DNA from: an uncultured Clostridia bacterium
GTDB taxonomy: Bacteria > Bacillota > Clostridia > Lachnospirales > CAG-274
DNA: 64,000 nucleotides
Reading direction: 5' to 3'
Assembly (NCBI GenBank): GCA_947632615.1
Contig: CANRPW010000011.1
Span: 1 to 64,000 of the forward strand
Position numbers and translations under genes: made by a program
Notes under the pieces: generated by a model
Database searches by the model: none
What the model was told of the DNA's origin: nothing
Seen by the model: only the letters and a program-made list of their open reading frames with translations
Shown: positions 51,215 through 60,018 of the stretch, one piece after another
Layout of the letters: the number at the start of each line of letters is the position of its first letter
Position numbering within the stretch: the stretch's first letter is position 1

Positions 51215-51733
51215 ATGTTTAAACTACCTATATTACTTACCAATGTAACAGAAGCTGCCGAAGCTGCTTCTAAAGGCTTTCACCTTTCGGGCACAGACAT
51301 ACTTCTTATTCTTGTAGTCGTTCTTGCCGCTCTTTTAGCAGGTCTGTTCTTCCTTAACAGATGGGCAACCACCAAATATGACGACCAGCAAGAGCAGATC
51401 TCACGAATGAAGGAACGTGTGACGATGTATGTTATAGATAAAAAGCACGACAACATCAAAAATGTAAATCTTCCCAAAATAGTAAAAGAAAACACTCCTA
51501 AGCTCAGCAAAGCAATGAAGATGTATTTTATAAAGGCAAAGGTAGGTCCGCAGATAGTCACATTTTTTGCAGACAAAAGCCTTTACAATGCAATACCTAC
51601 CAAAAGAACATTAAAGGCTGAGGTGGCAGGGCTTTATATAGTTTCATTTGAAGGTTATAAAACCCCTCAGGAAATGAAGGAAAAAAAGAAAGAAAAGAAA
51701 GAAAAGGCAAAGGCTGAAAAAAAGGCTAAATAA
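51215..51733 (+). CDS. small membrane-anchored protein, unknown function
   Basis: The 172 residues begin with an extracellular stretch, one membrane segment (about 29-48: LLILVVVLAALLAGLFFLNR) and a cytoplasmic domain (about 50-150) ending in a Lys/Glu-rich tail (KEKKKEKKEKAKAEKKAK). The positively charged tail could touch membrane lipids or nucleic acid. I recognise no family. AAGGAG precedes the ATG. It stands alone between element M and a bidirectional terminator. Confidence 0.7.
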   Translation: MFKLPILLTNVTEAAEAASKGFHLSGTDILLILVVVLAALLAGLFFLNRWATTKYDDQQEQISRMKERVTMYVIDKKHDNIKNVNLPKIVKENTPKLSKAMKMYFIKAKVGPQIVTFFADKSLYNAIPTKRTLKAEVAGLYIVSFEGYKTPQEMKEKKKEKKEKAKAEKKAK

Positions 51734-51748
51734 TAAATACAAAAAACA

Positions 51749-51790
51749 GCTTCCGTTTATATCAATATATAAACGGAAGCCTTTTTTATT
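51749..51790. terminator. bidirectional terminator between the small membrane protein gene and murC
   Basis: A perfect 14-bp stem GCTTCCGTTTATAT/ATATAAACGGAAGC with loop CAAT, A-run on the left and T-run on the right. Confidence 0.85.
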
Positions 51791-51794
51791 TGAT

Positions 51795-53162
51795 TTAATT
51801 TTTTACAAGCTCGTCGGCAATTTTAAATACCGTGCCTGCACCTATGGTGAGAAGAAGGTCGCCCTCCTTAAGGTCTGACTTAAGGCTTTCTATACAGGCG
51901 TTAAAGCTCTCGCTATATCTGGAAACCTTACCCATAGCCCTGAGTTTATGGGAAAGCTGGCTTGAATGTATATTTCCGGGATCTTTTTCTCTTGCGGCAT
52001 ATATATCTATAAGATAGGTTTCATCTGCAAGAGAAAGAGCGTCTGCAAAGCCGTCAAACAGATCTTTGGTTCTTGTGTAGGTATGAGGCTGGAATACAGC
52101 AATAACTCTGTCATAGCCCATTTCCTTAGCCGCTGAAAGTGTGGCGGCTATCTCCGTTGGGTGATGCGCATAGTCGTCAACCACAACTGCTCCCTTATAC
52201 TCGCCTTTTTTCTCAAAGCGTCTGCCTGTTCCCGCAAACTTCTTAAGTCCGTCATGTATTGCCTTGGGGCTTATGCCAAGCTCTATGCAAAGTGCAACAG
52301 CGCCTAAGCTGTTGTATACATTGTGCCTGCCGGGTACTGAAAGCTCTACCTCCATTACCTTTTCGCCGTTTAAGCAGGCTGTGTATTTGCCAAAGCCCTT
52401 TACCATCTGCAGGTCTTCAAAGGTCCAGTTTGCGCCTTCCTTGCCGTAGGTTATTACTTTGCCCTTAAAGCCCTCTGTTATTTTATCCATATTGGGTATC
52501 TCGTTGTTTATAACGAGAAAATCCGTTATCTTCTTTACAAAAGTGTTGAATGAAGCATACATCTGCTCCATTGTCTTAAAATAGTCGGTATGATCTCTGT
52601 CTATGTTTAATATGATAGCGCAGGCAGGATTAAACTTTAAAAAGCTGTCCCTGTATTCGCAGGTCTCCAAAACGATATACTTATTGCTGCCAAGACGGTA
52701 ATTACTGTGTATGGAGGGAAGTATGCCGCCTATAGAAACGGTGGGGTCTGCTTCTGCTGCCATTAGAATTTCGGCTATCATAGAGCTGGTGGTGGTTTTG
52801 CCGTGAGTGCCCGCTATAGAAACGGGACAGTCATATTCTTTCATAAGCCAGCCTATAAGCTCTGCCCTGTCTATTTCGTCTATACCCCGTCTTTTGCCCT
52901 CTTGTCTTTCCGGGTTGTCTTCTCCTATAGCTGCATTATATACTATAAGGTCGGTGACGTCAGAAATGTTCTTTTCATCATGACCGAAAAATACATTTAT
53001 GCCAACGCTTTTTAAATGCTCTGTCATATCAGAGGTCTGAAAATCTGAGCCTTGTACGTTATAGCCTCTTGTATTAAGTATTTCAGCAAGAGCCGACATA
53101 CTTATACCGCCAATTCCTATAAAGTGGATGTTTTTATATTTTTTAAGATCCATAAGCTTCAT
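51795..53162 (-). CDS. murC: UDP-N-acetylmuramate-L-alanine ligase
   Basis: MurC adds L-Ala to UDP-MurNAc, starting the peptidoglycan stem peptide. The 455 residues show the N-terminal IHFIGIGGISMSALAEIL, the P-loop GTHGKTTTSSM near residue 117, NIDRDHTDYF, and VVDDYAHHPTEI of the C-terminal domain. Length is normal. It stands alone rather than in the dcw cluster. Confidence 0.97.
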   Translation of the reverse strand: MKLMDLKKYKNIHFIGIGGISMSALAEILNTRGYNVQGSDFQTSDMTEHLKSVGINVFFGHDEKNISDVTDLIVYNAAIGEDNPERQEGKRRGIDEIDRAELIGWLMKEYDCPVSIAGTHGKTTTSSMIAEILMAAEADPTVSIGGILPSIHSNYRLGSNKYIVLETCEYRDSFLKFNPACAIILNIDRDHTDYFKTMEQMYASFNTFVKKITDFLVINNEIPNMDKITEGFKGKVITYGKEGANWTFEDLQMVKGFGKYTACLNGEKVMEVELSVPGRHNVYNSLGAVALCIELGISPKAIHDGLKKFAGTGRRFEKKGEYKGAVVVDDYAHHPTEIAATLSAAKEMGYDRVIAVFQPHTYTRTKDLFDGFADALSLADETYLIDIYAAREKDPGNIHSSQLSHKLRAMGKVSRYSESFNACIESLKSDLKEGDLLLTIGAGTVFKIADELVKN

Positions 53163-53346
53163 TCCTTATTAATATAATATTCTACTCGGTAGTCACATAC
53201 CGCTAATCATATTATGATACAAATTTTGTTAAAAATCAAGCCCCATATTATATCAATTTATCTGTATTTTGTATATAAATTATCACATTATAATATTTTG
53301 CTTGCCACTTTTTCACAATTATAATAAAAAATTCTAATATTACTTG

Positions 53347-53375
53347 TTGTAATTTACTAAATAATATGTTACAAT
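53347..53375 (+). promoter_or_regulatory. promoter of glgC-glgD
   Basis: TTGTAA (53347-53352), a 17-nt spacer and TACAAT (53370-53375). A second candidate, TTGCTT-16-TATAAT, lies at 53298-53325. Confidence 0.55.
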
Positions 53376-53419
53376 AAACCTAAGGTAAATATTATATATA
53401 TTTTCAAGAGGTGATAATA

Positions 53420-54700
53420 ATGCGTAAAAAAGAAATGTTGGCTATGCTTTTAGCCGGCGGACAGGGCAGTCGTCTGGGCGTGCTTACTACAGACAAGGCA
53501 AAACCCGGTGTTGCATTTGGTGGTAAATACCGAATTATTGACTTCCCTTTAAGTAATTGTATCAATTCTGGCGTAGACACGGTGGGCGTTCTTACTCAAT
53601 ATCAGCCCCTTACACTTAACCAGCACATCGGTATAGGTACACCGTGGGATCTTGACGGTTTAAACGGCGGCGCCACTATACTTGCCCCTCATCAGAAAAC
53701 AGGTGAGGCGGGCGATTGGTATTCGGGCACTGCTAATGCCATCTATCAGAATATAAGCTATATAGACCACTATAATCCGGAATATGTGCTTATTCTCTCC
53801 GGCGACCATATATATAAAATGGACTATTCCGAAATGCTCAGTTTCCATAAAAAGAACAAATGCGACTGTACAATAGCCGTTATGGAAGTTCCCTGGGACG
53901 AGGCAAGTCGTTTCGGCATTATGAATGCTGACGAAAACGACAAGATATATGAGTTTGAAGAAAAGCCGGCTAATCCCAAGAGCAATCTTGCTTCCATGGG
54001 TATTTACATATTCACATGGTCTAAGCTGAGAGAAGCCCTTATTGCCGACAATAAGATCCATGCTGACTCTGACTTCGGTATGCATATCATTCCCGCATTC
54101 TTAAATTCAGGCAGCATACTCTATGCTTGGAGATTTAAAGACTATTGGAAGGACGTAGGAACAATCGACTCATATTGGAGAGCTAATATGGAGCTTATCG
54201 ACACCGTTCCCGAGTTCAACCTTTACGAAAAATTCTGGAGGATCTACACAAAGAACGATCATCAGCCGCCTCAGTACACAGCAGCAGACGGTGACATCAA
54301 GCGTTCTCTCATTTCAGAGGGATGTCAGATCTACGGCACAGTTAAAAACTCCGTACTTTCAAAGGACGTTCTTGTAGAAGAAGGCGCTGAGGTTCATGAC
54401 TCCATCATTATGGAAAACTGCGTAGTCAAGGCAGGCACAAAGATCTATAAGTGCATCATCGACCAGAATTCCGTTATCGACAAAAACGTAACTATGGGCG
54501 TAGGCGAAAACATTGTCAATGAGGACAAGCCGAATATTTATAACACAGGCATAACCGTTGTAGGACAGGATTCATATGTTCCCGAGGGAGTTAAAATAGG
54601 TAAAAACTGCGTGATCTACGGAGCTTCAAAGGCTTCAGACTATGAAAACGGCGAACTTCCCAGCGGAAAATCATGCGTGGTTGAGAAGGAGGAATTATAA
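53420..54700 (+). CDS. glgC: glucose-1-phosphate adenylyltransferase, catalytic subunit
   Basis: GlgC makes ADP-glucose for glycogen. ATG 53420 (AGAGGTGA at five bases) is preferred over the GTG at 53411. The 426 residues have the nucleotide loop [21 protein letters not shown] with catalytic Arg and Lys, the FEEKP motif, the [10 protein letters not shown] metal Asp, and a C-terminal left-handed beta helix (about 300-410). glgD overlaps by one base. The related GlgD subunit probably forms a heterotetramer with it, as in other Firmicutes. Confidence 0.96.
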   Translation: MRKKEMLAMLLAGGQGSRLGVLTTDKAKPGVAFGGKYRIIDFPLSNCINSGVDTVGVLTQYQPLTLNQHIGIGTPWDLDGLNGGATILAPHQKTGEAGDWYSGTANAIYQNISYIDHYNPEYVLILSGDHIYKMDYSEMLSFHKKNKCDCTIAVMEVPWDEASRFGIMNADENDKIYEFEEKPANPKSNLASMGIYIFTWSKLREALIADNKIHADSDFGMHIIPAFLNSGSILYAWRFKDYWKDVGTIDSYWRANMELIDTVPEFNLYEKFWRIYTKNDHQPPQYTAADGDIKRSLISEGCQIYGTVKNSVLSKDVLVEEGAEVHDSIIMENCVVKAGTKIYKCIIDQNSVIDKNVTMGVGENIVNEDKPNIYNTGITVVGQDSYVPEGVKIGKNCVIYGASKASDYENGELPSGKSCVVEKEEL

Positions 54701-55812
54701 TGAAGGCCATAGGTATTATTCTTGCCGGAGGTAATTCCGACAGATTAGGCGACTTATGCAAGGAAAGAGCAGTTGCCGCAATGCCCATCGGGGGCAGCTA
54801 CAGAGCCATTGACTTTTCACTTTCAAATATGACAAATTCGGGCATAAATAAGGTTGCTGTTATCACACAGTACAATCTTCGCTCCCTTCAGGATCATATT
54901 TCGGCTTCAAAATGGTGGGACTTCGGCTCTAAAAAGGGTGGACTTTTCGTATTCTCCCCATACCCCAGCGGAACAGATCAGAACTGGTATAGAGGCACAG
55001 CAGACTCTATCTATCAGAACATAAGCTATCTTAAAAAGTCTAACGAACCTTATGTTGTTATAGCATCAGGCGACGGCATCTATAAGATGGATTTTAACGA
55101 TATAATCAACTATCATGAAGAAAAGGGTGCTGACATAACCATAGCATATAAAGACCTTGCAGGCACAAGCAAACAGCCCAAGCGCTATGGTATACTCGAT
55201 ATGGACGATGACGGCAGAATAGTAGAGTTTGAAGAAAAGCCCGAAAACCCAAAGAAAACAACAGCTTCTATGGGTATTTACGTAATGCGCCGTGACGTGC
55301 TTATTGATATGCTTGAAAAGAAGATACCCGAGGGTAAATATAACCTTGTTAAAGACATCATCATGGCAGGCAAAAACACCCTCAAGATATACGGCTTTGA
55401 GTATAAGCCATATTGGGTAACTCTTAACAGCACAAAGGCTTATTTTGACGCAAACATGAAGTTCCTCGACAGAGATACTCGTATGCTTCTTCTTACAGAG
55501 CCTTACATCTACACAAAGCCAAAGGACGATCCGCCGGTTAAATATAACGTATCAGCTGACGTAAAACATTCGCTTATTTCAGGCGGAACAATTATCGACG
55601 GCACTATCAAAGATTCAGTTGTATTCCGTAAGGTAAAGGTTTCTGAAGGCGCTGTTGTTAAAAATTCTATAATTTTAGAGTCTACTCATATCGGAAAAGA
55701 CTGTGTTATAGAATATGCTATTATTGACAAGGAGGTTATCATCTCCGACGGTAAGGTAATCAAGGGAACACCTGAAGAGCCTGCTGTAATTGCCAAGGGC
55801 AGCGTAATCTGA
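54700..55812 (+). CDS. glgD: glucose-1-phosphate adenylyltransferase, GlgD subunit
   Basis: The 370-residue paralogue of GlgC keeps the fold, but its nucleotide loop is ILAGGNSDRLGDLCKERAVAA (the usual Gly-Ser-Arg changed) and the catalytic SGDHIYKMD reads SGDGIYKMD, as in regulatory GlgD proteins that have little activity alone. The C-terminal beta helix is shorter than in GlgC. The start overlaps the glgC stop (TAATG). No glgA, glgB or glgP is in the window. Confidence 0.95.
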   Translation: MKAIGIILAGGNSDRLGDLCKERAVAAMPIGGSYRAIDFSLSNMTNSGINKVAVITQYNLRSLQDHISASKWWDFGSKKGGLFVFSPYPSGTDQNWYRGTADSIYQNISYLKKSNEPYVVIASGDGIYKMDFNDIINYHEEKGADITIAYKDLAGTSKQPKRYGILDMDDDGRIVEFEEKPENPKKTTASMGIYVMRRDVLIDMLEKKIPEGKYNLVKDIIMAGKNTLKIYGFEYKPYWVTLNSTKAYFDANMKFLDRDTRMLLLTEPYIYTKPKDDPPVKYNVSADVKHSLISGGTIIDGTIKDSVVFRKVKVSEGAVVKNSIILESTHIGKDCVIEYAIIDKEVIISDGKVIKGTPEEPAVIAKGSVI

Positions 55813-55831
55813 TAAATAAACAAATATAATA

Positions 55832-55868
55832 AGCAGAGAGCAAACATTCATCGGCTCTCTGCTTTTTT
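55832..55868 (+). terminator. terminator of glgC-glgD
   Basis: AGCAGAGAGC and GCTCTCTGCT around a 12-nt loop, followed by TTTTTTG. Confidence 0.85.
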
Positions 55869-55869
55869 G

Positions 55870-55898
55870 TTGACAACTTGTAAAAATTGGTGTAGAAT
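55870..55898 (+). promoter_or_regulatory. promoter of the RpiB-like gene
   Basis: TTGACA (55870-55875), a 17-nt spacer and TAGAAT (55893-55898), directly after the glgD terminator. Confidence 0.7.
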
Positions 55899-55976
55899 TA
55901 AAATACGGTTAGAAGGCTTAAGGCTTTCTCTTCGGTCAAATTGGAAAAAAACGAAAAAATCAAAACGAGGTGTAAT

Positions 55977-56615
55977 ATGAAGATAGCATTAATAAACGAA
56001 AACAGTCAGGCAGCAAAAAACAGTCTGATCTGCGATACTTTAAAAAAGGTTGTTGAGCCTATGGGTCATACCGTATACAACTATGGTATGCTTTCGGCAG
56101 AAGACGAAAATCAGCTTACTTATGTGCAGGCAGGTCTTCTTACAGCCATACTTATTAATTCAGGGGCTGCGGATTTTGTTATTACAGGCTGCGGCACAGG
56201 CGAAGGCGCTATGCTCGCCTGCAATGTTTTCCCCAAGGTTCTCTGCGGACACATTGTAGACCCTTCTGATGCTTTTATGTTCTCACAGATAAACGCAGGC
56301 AATGCTGTTGCCATACCCTTTGCAAAGGGCTTTGGCTGGGGTGCCGAGTTAAATCTTGAATACATATTTGAAAAGCTCTTCTCTACAGAGCCCGGCGGAG
56401 GATATCCTAAGGAAAGAGTTGTGCCTGAACAGCGTAATAAAAAGATACTTGACAACGTAAAGGAAATAACTCATAAGGATATTATGACTATACTTAAAGA
56501 GATAGATAGAAATCTGCTTAAAGAAGCGGTTTCAGGCGAACCCTTTAAAAAATATTTCTTTGAAAACAGTAAGTCCGAAGAGATCAGCGCTTACATCAAA
56601 AAGGTTTTGGCATAA
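55977..56615 (+). CDS. RpiB/LacA/LacB-family sugar-phosphate isomerase
   Basis: The 212 residues begin with an RpiB-like domain (about 1-145): ITGCGTGEGAMLACNVFPKV contains the active-site Cys/Gly loop, and NAGNAVAIP replaces the usual HNDANVL. A C-terminal extension of about 60 residues is absent from RpiB. Substrate could be ribose-5-phosphate or another aldose/ketose phosphate. ATG 55977 has GAGGTG at five bases and replaces the open start at 55941. Confidence 0.8.
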   Translation: MKIALINENSQAAKNSLICDTLKKVVEPMGHTVYNYGMLSAEDENQLTYVQAGLLTAILINSGAADFVITGCGTGEGAMLACNVFPKVLCGHIVDPSDAFMFSQINAGNAVAIPFAKGFGWGAELNLEYIFEKLFSTEPGGGYPKERVVPEQRNKKILDNVKEITHKDIMTILKEIDRNLLKEAVSGEPFKKYFFENSKSEEISAYIKKVLA

Positions 56616-56622
56616 TTTAAAA

Positions 56623-56660
56623 AGCTGTCGCAAAAGCATATTGCGACAGCTATTTTTTTA
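56623..56660. terminator. bidirectional terminator between the RpiB-like and NUDIX genes
   Basis: A perfect 11-bp stem AGCTGTCGCAA/TTGCGACAGCT with a 7-nt loop, then ATTTTTTTA. Confidence 0.85.
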
Positions 56661-56663
56661 CTT

Positions 56664-57284
56664 TTAATCAAATATAGTCCCACTGTTTATGTCATTGTGC
56701 TGAGCAAAGCTCATTCTCACCTGTTCAGCCGTTGTTTTCTTTTTATCCATTTCGGGCAGCTCGTCGGGCGAAAACCAAGCAGCGGCAATAGTTTCGGAGT
56801 TTGGCTTAAACTCTCCGGAAACATACCTGCAATCCACATAAAATTTAATGTGACCGTAAGGCATTATAGGCTCGTTGTGCCTGTTTCTGTCCTCTACAGC
56901 AAGTATTCTCTCACAGACCACCTCCATGCCGGCTTCCTCCCGCACTTCCTTTACAGTGTTTGAGCCCACAGATTGGTCGACATCACACCAGCCCCCGGGC
57001 ATAGTCCAAAGTCCGCTGTTTTCCTGCACAAGGAGTATCTTGCCATCCTTTATAACCACAGCCCTTGTAGATACCTTAGGTGTCTGATAGCCTGTTTCGT
57101 TGCAGAATATATCCTTTACCTTTTCAAGAGGAATGTCCCCCTTAAAGCTGAGCATTTCTGCGGCTATCTCTCTTATTCTTTCATATCTTTCTCTTTCATA
57201 AACGCTTTTGGTATATGTCAAGCCATTCTGAGCAAGAGCCTGAAGCTCCACAGCCCAGCCAAGCCACGGCTCCGTAATAGACAT
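56664..57284 (-). CDS. NUDIX hydrolase with Nudix_N_2 domain
   Basis: The 206 residues comprise the helical Nudix_N_2 domain (about 1-65: WAVELQALAQNGLTYTKSVYERERYERI) and a NUDIX fold with the box GGWCDVDQSVGSNTVKEVREEAGMEV (Glu residues bind metal). This pairing is typical of ADP-ribose or nucleoside-diphosphate-sugar pyrophosphatases. Exact substrate unknown. It ends 13 nt before the RNA methyltransferase gene in + coordinates, i.e. it follows it on the same transcript. Confidence 0.88.
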   Translation of the reverse strand: MSITEPWLGWAVELQALAQNGLTYTKSVYERERYERIREIAAEMLSFKGDIPLEKVKDIFCNETGYQTPKVSTRAVVIKDGKILLVQENSGLWTMPGGWCDVDQSVGSNTVKEVREEAGMEVVCERILAVEDRNRHNEPIMPYGHIKFYVDCRYVSGEFKPNSETIAAAWFSPDELPEMDKKKTTAEQVRMSFAQHNDINSGTIFD

Positions 57285-57297
57285 ATAAAAACCTCCT

Positions 57298-58656
57298 TTA
57301 CTGCATAAGCCAGCCCTGTAAATATTTGTTTTTCATTCTTCCTTTAATTATTTTTCCCCAGCCAAGAGGATATTTATCAATGCAAATAAGATTCCATCCG
57401 TCATTTGCCTCTACTTCAAAGCTTTCTCCCTTTAAATACCTGATTACTTCCCTGCTGCCTACAGAAAATGAAATCACATTTTTTACATCCTCGGGTTTAA
57501 GTGTCATAGCAAACGCCTGAGAAGGCTCAAAGCGGTTTTTCTTAAGCTCTCCCAGATAAAGCCCGCTACGCTGAAGCCTTATTCCCTTAAAATCAATATT
57601 TGCAGGGATCTTAAAAAGACTTGTGCCATGAATTTCAAAACAGCCTTCCATGCTTATGTTGAGATATTCACTGCAAAAATCATAAAAATCCTTGAGCTTC
57701 TTTTTGTTGGGCGGCGGAAAAGCCTCGGGCTTAGGCTCGGCTTTTTCTCCTGATTTTTTAAGAAGTGCCAAAAAATGCCCCTCGCCCAAAACCTTATGAG
57801 GAAAAAGCCTTCCGCACTTTTCAAGCTCCCCTCTTCCGTTTGCTATCCATTCCGGTCTGCCCCTGTCAAAGCCTAAAGACTTGTCTGCTTCCACAAGAGA
57901 AAAATCCGGATTATTGTCTAAAAACTCCTGTATAATAGCCTCGTTTTCTTCGGGAGCAAAGGTGCAGGTGGAATAAGACATCATCCCGCCGGGAGCAAGC
58001 ATTTCTGCGGCATTTTTTATAATGTCACGCTGAAGCCCTACGCACATTTCCGTTTTGTGAGTCCCCCAGCTTTTAACTGCCTCAGGGTCTTTCCTGAACA
58101 TGCCCTCCCCGGAGCAAGGCGCATCAATAATTATTTTGTCAAAAAAGCAAGGAAACTTCTCCCTAAGATGTTCAGGCGTTTCGTTTGAAACTACAGCGTT
58201 GGGAACTCCATTTACCTCTATATTTTTAACAAGGGCGCGACATCTGCTTGCGCTGATGTCATTTGTTATAAGAAGCCCCTCGCCCTTAAGCTTTGCCGCT
58301 GCCTGAGTGCTCTTTCCTCCCGGCGCAGCGCACAGATCAAGCACCCTGTCCCCGGGGCTTATAGGCAAAAGAGAAGCCGCACACATTGCAGAAGGCTCTT
58401 GTATATAATAAAGCCCGGCATAATAAAGGGGACTTTTGGATGGGCGCTTACTGCCATCAAAATAAAAGCCCTCTTTACACCATTTTACAGGGCTAAGCTC
58501 GATATCAATAATATTCTTAAGCTCCTCAGGGGAAATTTTAAGAGTATTGACCCTTAAACCATAGGCTCTCGGCTCGTCAAGGCTTTTAAAATACTCCTCG
58601 CTTTCATCCCCCAAAAGCTCGCTCATTTTTTTAATATATTCCTCAGGCAGCTTCAT
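57298..58656 (-). CDS. RsmF-type rRNA cytosine-C5 methyltransferase
   Basis: The 452 residues are a NOL1/NOP2/Sun-family enzyme: SAM motif LDLCAAPGGKST, motif IV IIDAPCSGEGMFRKDP with one catalytic Cys, motif VI SYSTCTFAPEENE with the other. The C-terminal RsmF-like domain (about 320-450, RNA binding) supports RsmF/YebU over RsmB. It should make m5C in 16S rRNA. The NUDIX gene follows by 13 nt. Confidence 0.9.
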   Translation of the reverse strand: MKLPEEYIKKMSELLGDESEEYFKSLDEPRAYGLRVNTLKISPEELKNIIDIELSPVKWCKEGFYFDGSKRPSKSPLYYAGLYYIQEPSAMCAASLLPISPGDRVLDLCAAPGGKSTQAAAKLKGEGLLITNDISASRCRALVKNIEVNGVPNAVVSNETPEHLREKFPCFFDKIIIDAPCSGEGMFRKDPEAVKSWGTHKTEMCVGLQRDIIKNAAEMLAPGGMMSYSTCTFAPEENEAIIQEFLDNNPDFSLVEADKSLGFDRGRPEWIANGRGELEKCGRLFPHKVLGEGHFLALLKKSGEKAEPKPEAFPPPNKKKLKDFYDFCSEYLNISMEGCFEIHGTSLFKIPANIDFKGIRLQRSGLYLGELKKNRFEPSQAFAMTLKPEDVKNVISFSVGSREVIRYLKGESFEVEANDGWNLICIDKYPLGWGKIIKGRMKNKYLQGWLMQ

Positions 58657-58785
58657 TATATTTCCTCCATTTCAAATTATACTTATTCTATCACATATTA
58701 TAAGGGTTGTAAATCCATCAGGTTATAATTTGGTGTTGAAAAATAAACAGCGGTATGTTATGATTTTCAGACGGAGGTGTTTTTT

Positions 58786-59319
58786 GTGAATACTTTAATA
58801 ATTAACGGAGCCGTCAAAGAAAACGGCGAATGTAAAAAACTTATAGAAATGTTTAATAAAGACCTGAACGCCGAGGTCATTGACATATATAAACAAAACC
58901 TTTCGCCCTGCCAAGACTGCGGAAAATGTCAAGCCACAGGGGCGTGCATTATAGATGACAACATGAAAGACATCTACGAAAAAACAATAAACGCCGATGT
59001 TATTGTTTTTGCCTCTCCCATATACTATTCCTCAATGACGGGGGTAATGATGAATTTTCTGTCGAGATATCAGCTTTTCTATCTCAGCGAAAAAAAATGC
59101 AAAAACAAAAAGGCTGCCCTTCTCTTAACCGGCGGAGGAGCAACAAAAAGGCTCGACCTTATAGAGCATCAGCTAAAGCTTGTGCTTAGAATAATAAATG
59201 CCAAATACGAAGGCCTTGTAGCCTACATAAACACCGACAACCAAAGCATCACAGGATCAACCGATACGATCAAAAAATTAGATAATTTGAAAAAACGATT
59301 GTTTGATCAAGCTTTATAA
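58786..59319 (+). CDS. flavodoxin-like NADPH-dependent FMN reductase family protein
   Basis: The 177 residues have a flavodoxin-like fold: an N-terminal LIINGAVKENG, CQDCGKCQATGACIIDD carrying four Cys of the type seen in iron-sulfur flavoproteins and NAD(P)H:FMN reductases, and ASPIYYSSMTGVMMNFLSRYQ (FMN phosphate loop). It probably moves electrons with FMN. GTG 58786 has GGAGGTG six bases upstream and is preferred over GTG 58777, which lies in that site. Confidence 0.88.
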   Translation: MNTLIINGAVKENGECKKLIEMFNKDLNAEVIDIYKQNLSPCQDCGKCQATGACIIDDNMKDIYEKTINADVIVFASPIYYSSMTGVMMNFLSRYQLFYLSEKKCKNKKAALLLTGGGATKRLDLIEHQLKLVLRIINAKYEGLVAYINTDNQSITGSTDTIKKLDNLKKRLFDQAL

Positions 59320-59328
59320 AATCAACAA

Positions 59329-59390
59329 ATACGGAAACTGCAAAACCGCTTTTGGAAATTTTGCAGCTTTTCCGTATTTTTTTTTGCCCC
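59329..59390 (+). terminator. terminator of the flavodoxin-like gene
   Basis: AATACGGAAA-CTGCAAAA pairs with TTTTGCAG-CTTTTCCGTATT, followed by nine T. This leaves element N directly downstream. Confidence 0.75.
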
Positions 59391-59496
59391 ACCCTCAATA
59401 TCGTTTCTTTGGAAACGATATTGAGGGCGGACCGTCGGGGCAGAACAGCAGCTCCTACGTCGCTGCTGTTCTGCCCCTGCCCGCAGTCTGGTCGGC
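59386..59496 (-). repeat. double-hairpin element, copy N (inverted)
   Basis: In element orientation: GCCGACCAGACTGCGGGC, HP1 with a perfect 16-bp stem and loop GACGTAGGA (59437-59477), then HP2, a perfect 16-bp stem with a 4-nt loop (59392-59427), then GGTGGGGCA. HP1 arms differ from copy K at two positions, both compensated in the opposite arm. Confidence 0.88.
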
Positions 59497-59582
59497 TAAG
59501 ACTTTTATATATTGGGGAATTTTAAAAATTCCGTGTTTTTGGCATAATATATTTCACTATGGAAAAAACGATGTTTAAGTGG

Positions 59583-59697
59583 TTGCCCCGCCTCCAATAT
59601 CGTTCCTTTGGAAACGATATTGGAGGCGGACCGTCGGGGGCAGAGCAGTGACTCCTACGTCGCCACTGCTCTGCCCCCTGTCCGCAGTCTGGTCGGC
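59583..59697 (-). repeat. double-hairpin element, copy O (inverted)
   Basis: In element orientation: GCCGACCAGACTGCGGAC, HP1 of 17 bp with one G-T pair and loop GACGTAGGA (59636-59678), then HP2 with a 15-bp-plus stem and one mismatch (59590-59627), then GGCGGGGCAACC. It lies 86 nt from copy N in the same orientation. The 86-nt gap shows nothing. Confidence 0.88.
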
Positions 59698-59740
59698 TAA
59701 AAATTAATGTTATTGCAATATTTGCAAATCAAAAAACTAC

Positions 59741-59842
59741 CGGCAAGGTGATATTTACCTTTGCCACGGCAGTACAACATGAACCCCCTGCACAAGCTTT
59801 CGGCAAGGTGATGTTTATCTTTGCCACGGCGGTACAACATGA
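59741..59842 (+). repeat. two 42-nt direct repeats with a 60-nt period
   Basis: Copies at 59741-59782 and 59801-59842 share CGGCAAGGTGAT, TTTGCCACGGC and GTACAACATGA and differ at three positions. Each copy contains an inverted GGCAAGGT/ACCTTTGCC. A shorter piece (CAGTACAACTTTCGGCAA) recurs at about 59938-59955. They are unlike elements A to O. No gene is seen in 59843-60018 apart from the terminator. Confidence 0.75.
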
Positions 59843-59960
59843 GAGGGGTGGGTGGGCGGGCAGGTGCGCCAACAGGCTGCACTTGGCGAAAATCTTTACG
59901 GACGGCAAAAAAGTGGGGCGAGGCACGGGCGGCTATACAGTACAACTTTCGGCAATATAA

Positions 59961-59992
59961 AAGGGCGGCTCCCAACTACAGGAGCAGCCCTT
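59961..59992 (-). terminator. hairpin after the pectate lyase gene
   Basis: AAGGGCGGCTCC pairs with GGAGCAGCCCTT (one mismatch) around an 8-nt loop, 27 nt beyond the stop on the minus strand, followed by a short T-rich stretch. Confidence 0.6.
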
Positions 59993-60018
59993 AAATTTTG
60001 CCACAAGCTTAAATTATA

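Noticed and set aside
3636-59697. Interpretation of elements A to O as simple Rho-independent terminators
   Set aside because: Several lie between divergent genes (C, H, I), most lack T-runs, and separate terminators exist beside some of them (N follows one).
59697-59975. Open frames with repeated peptides in the 60-nt repeats
   Set aside because: The peptide repeats only mirror the DNA repeats and appear on both strands. No ribosome binding site was found.
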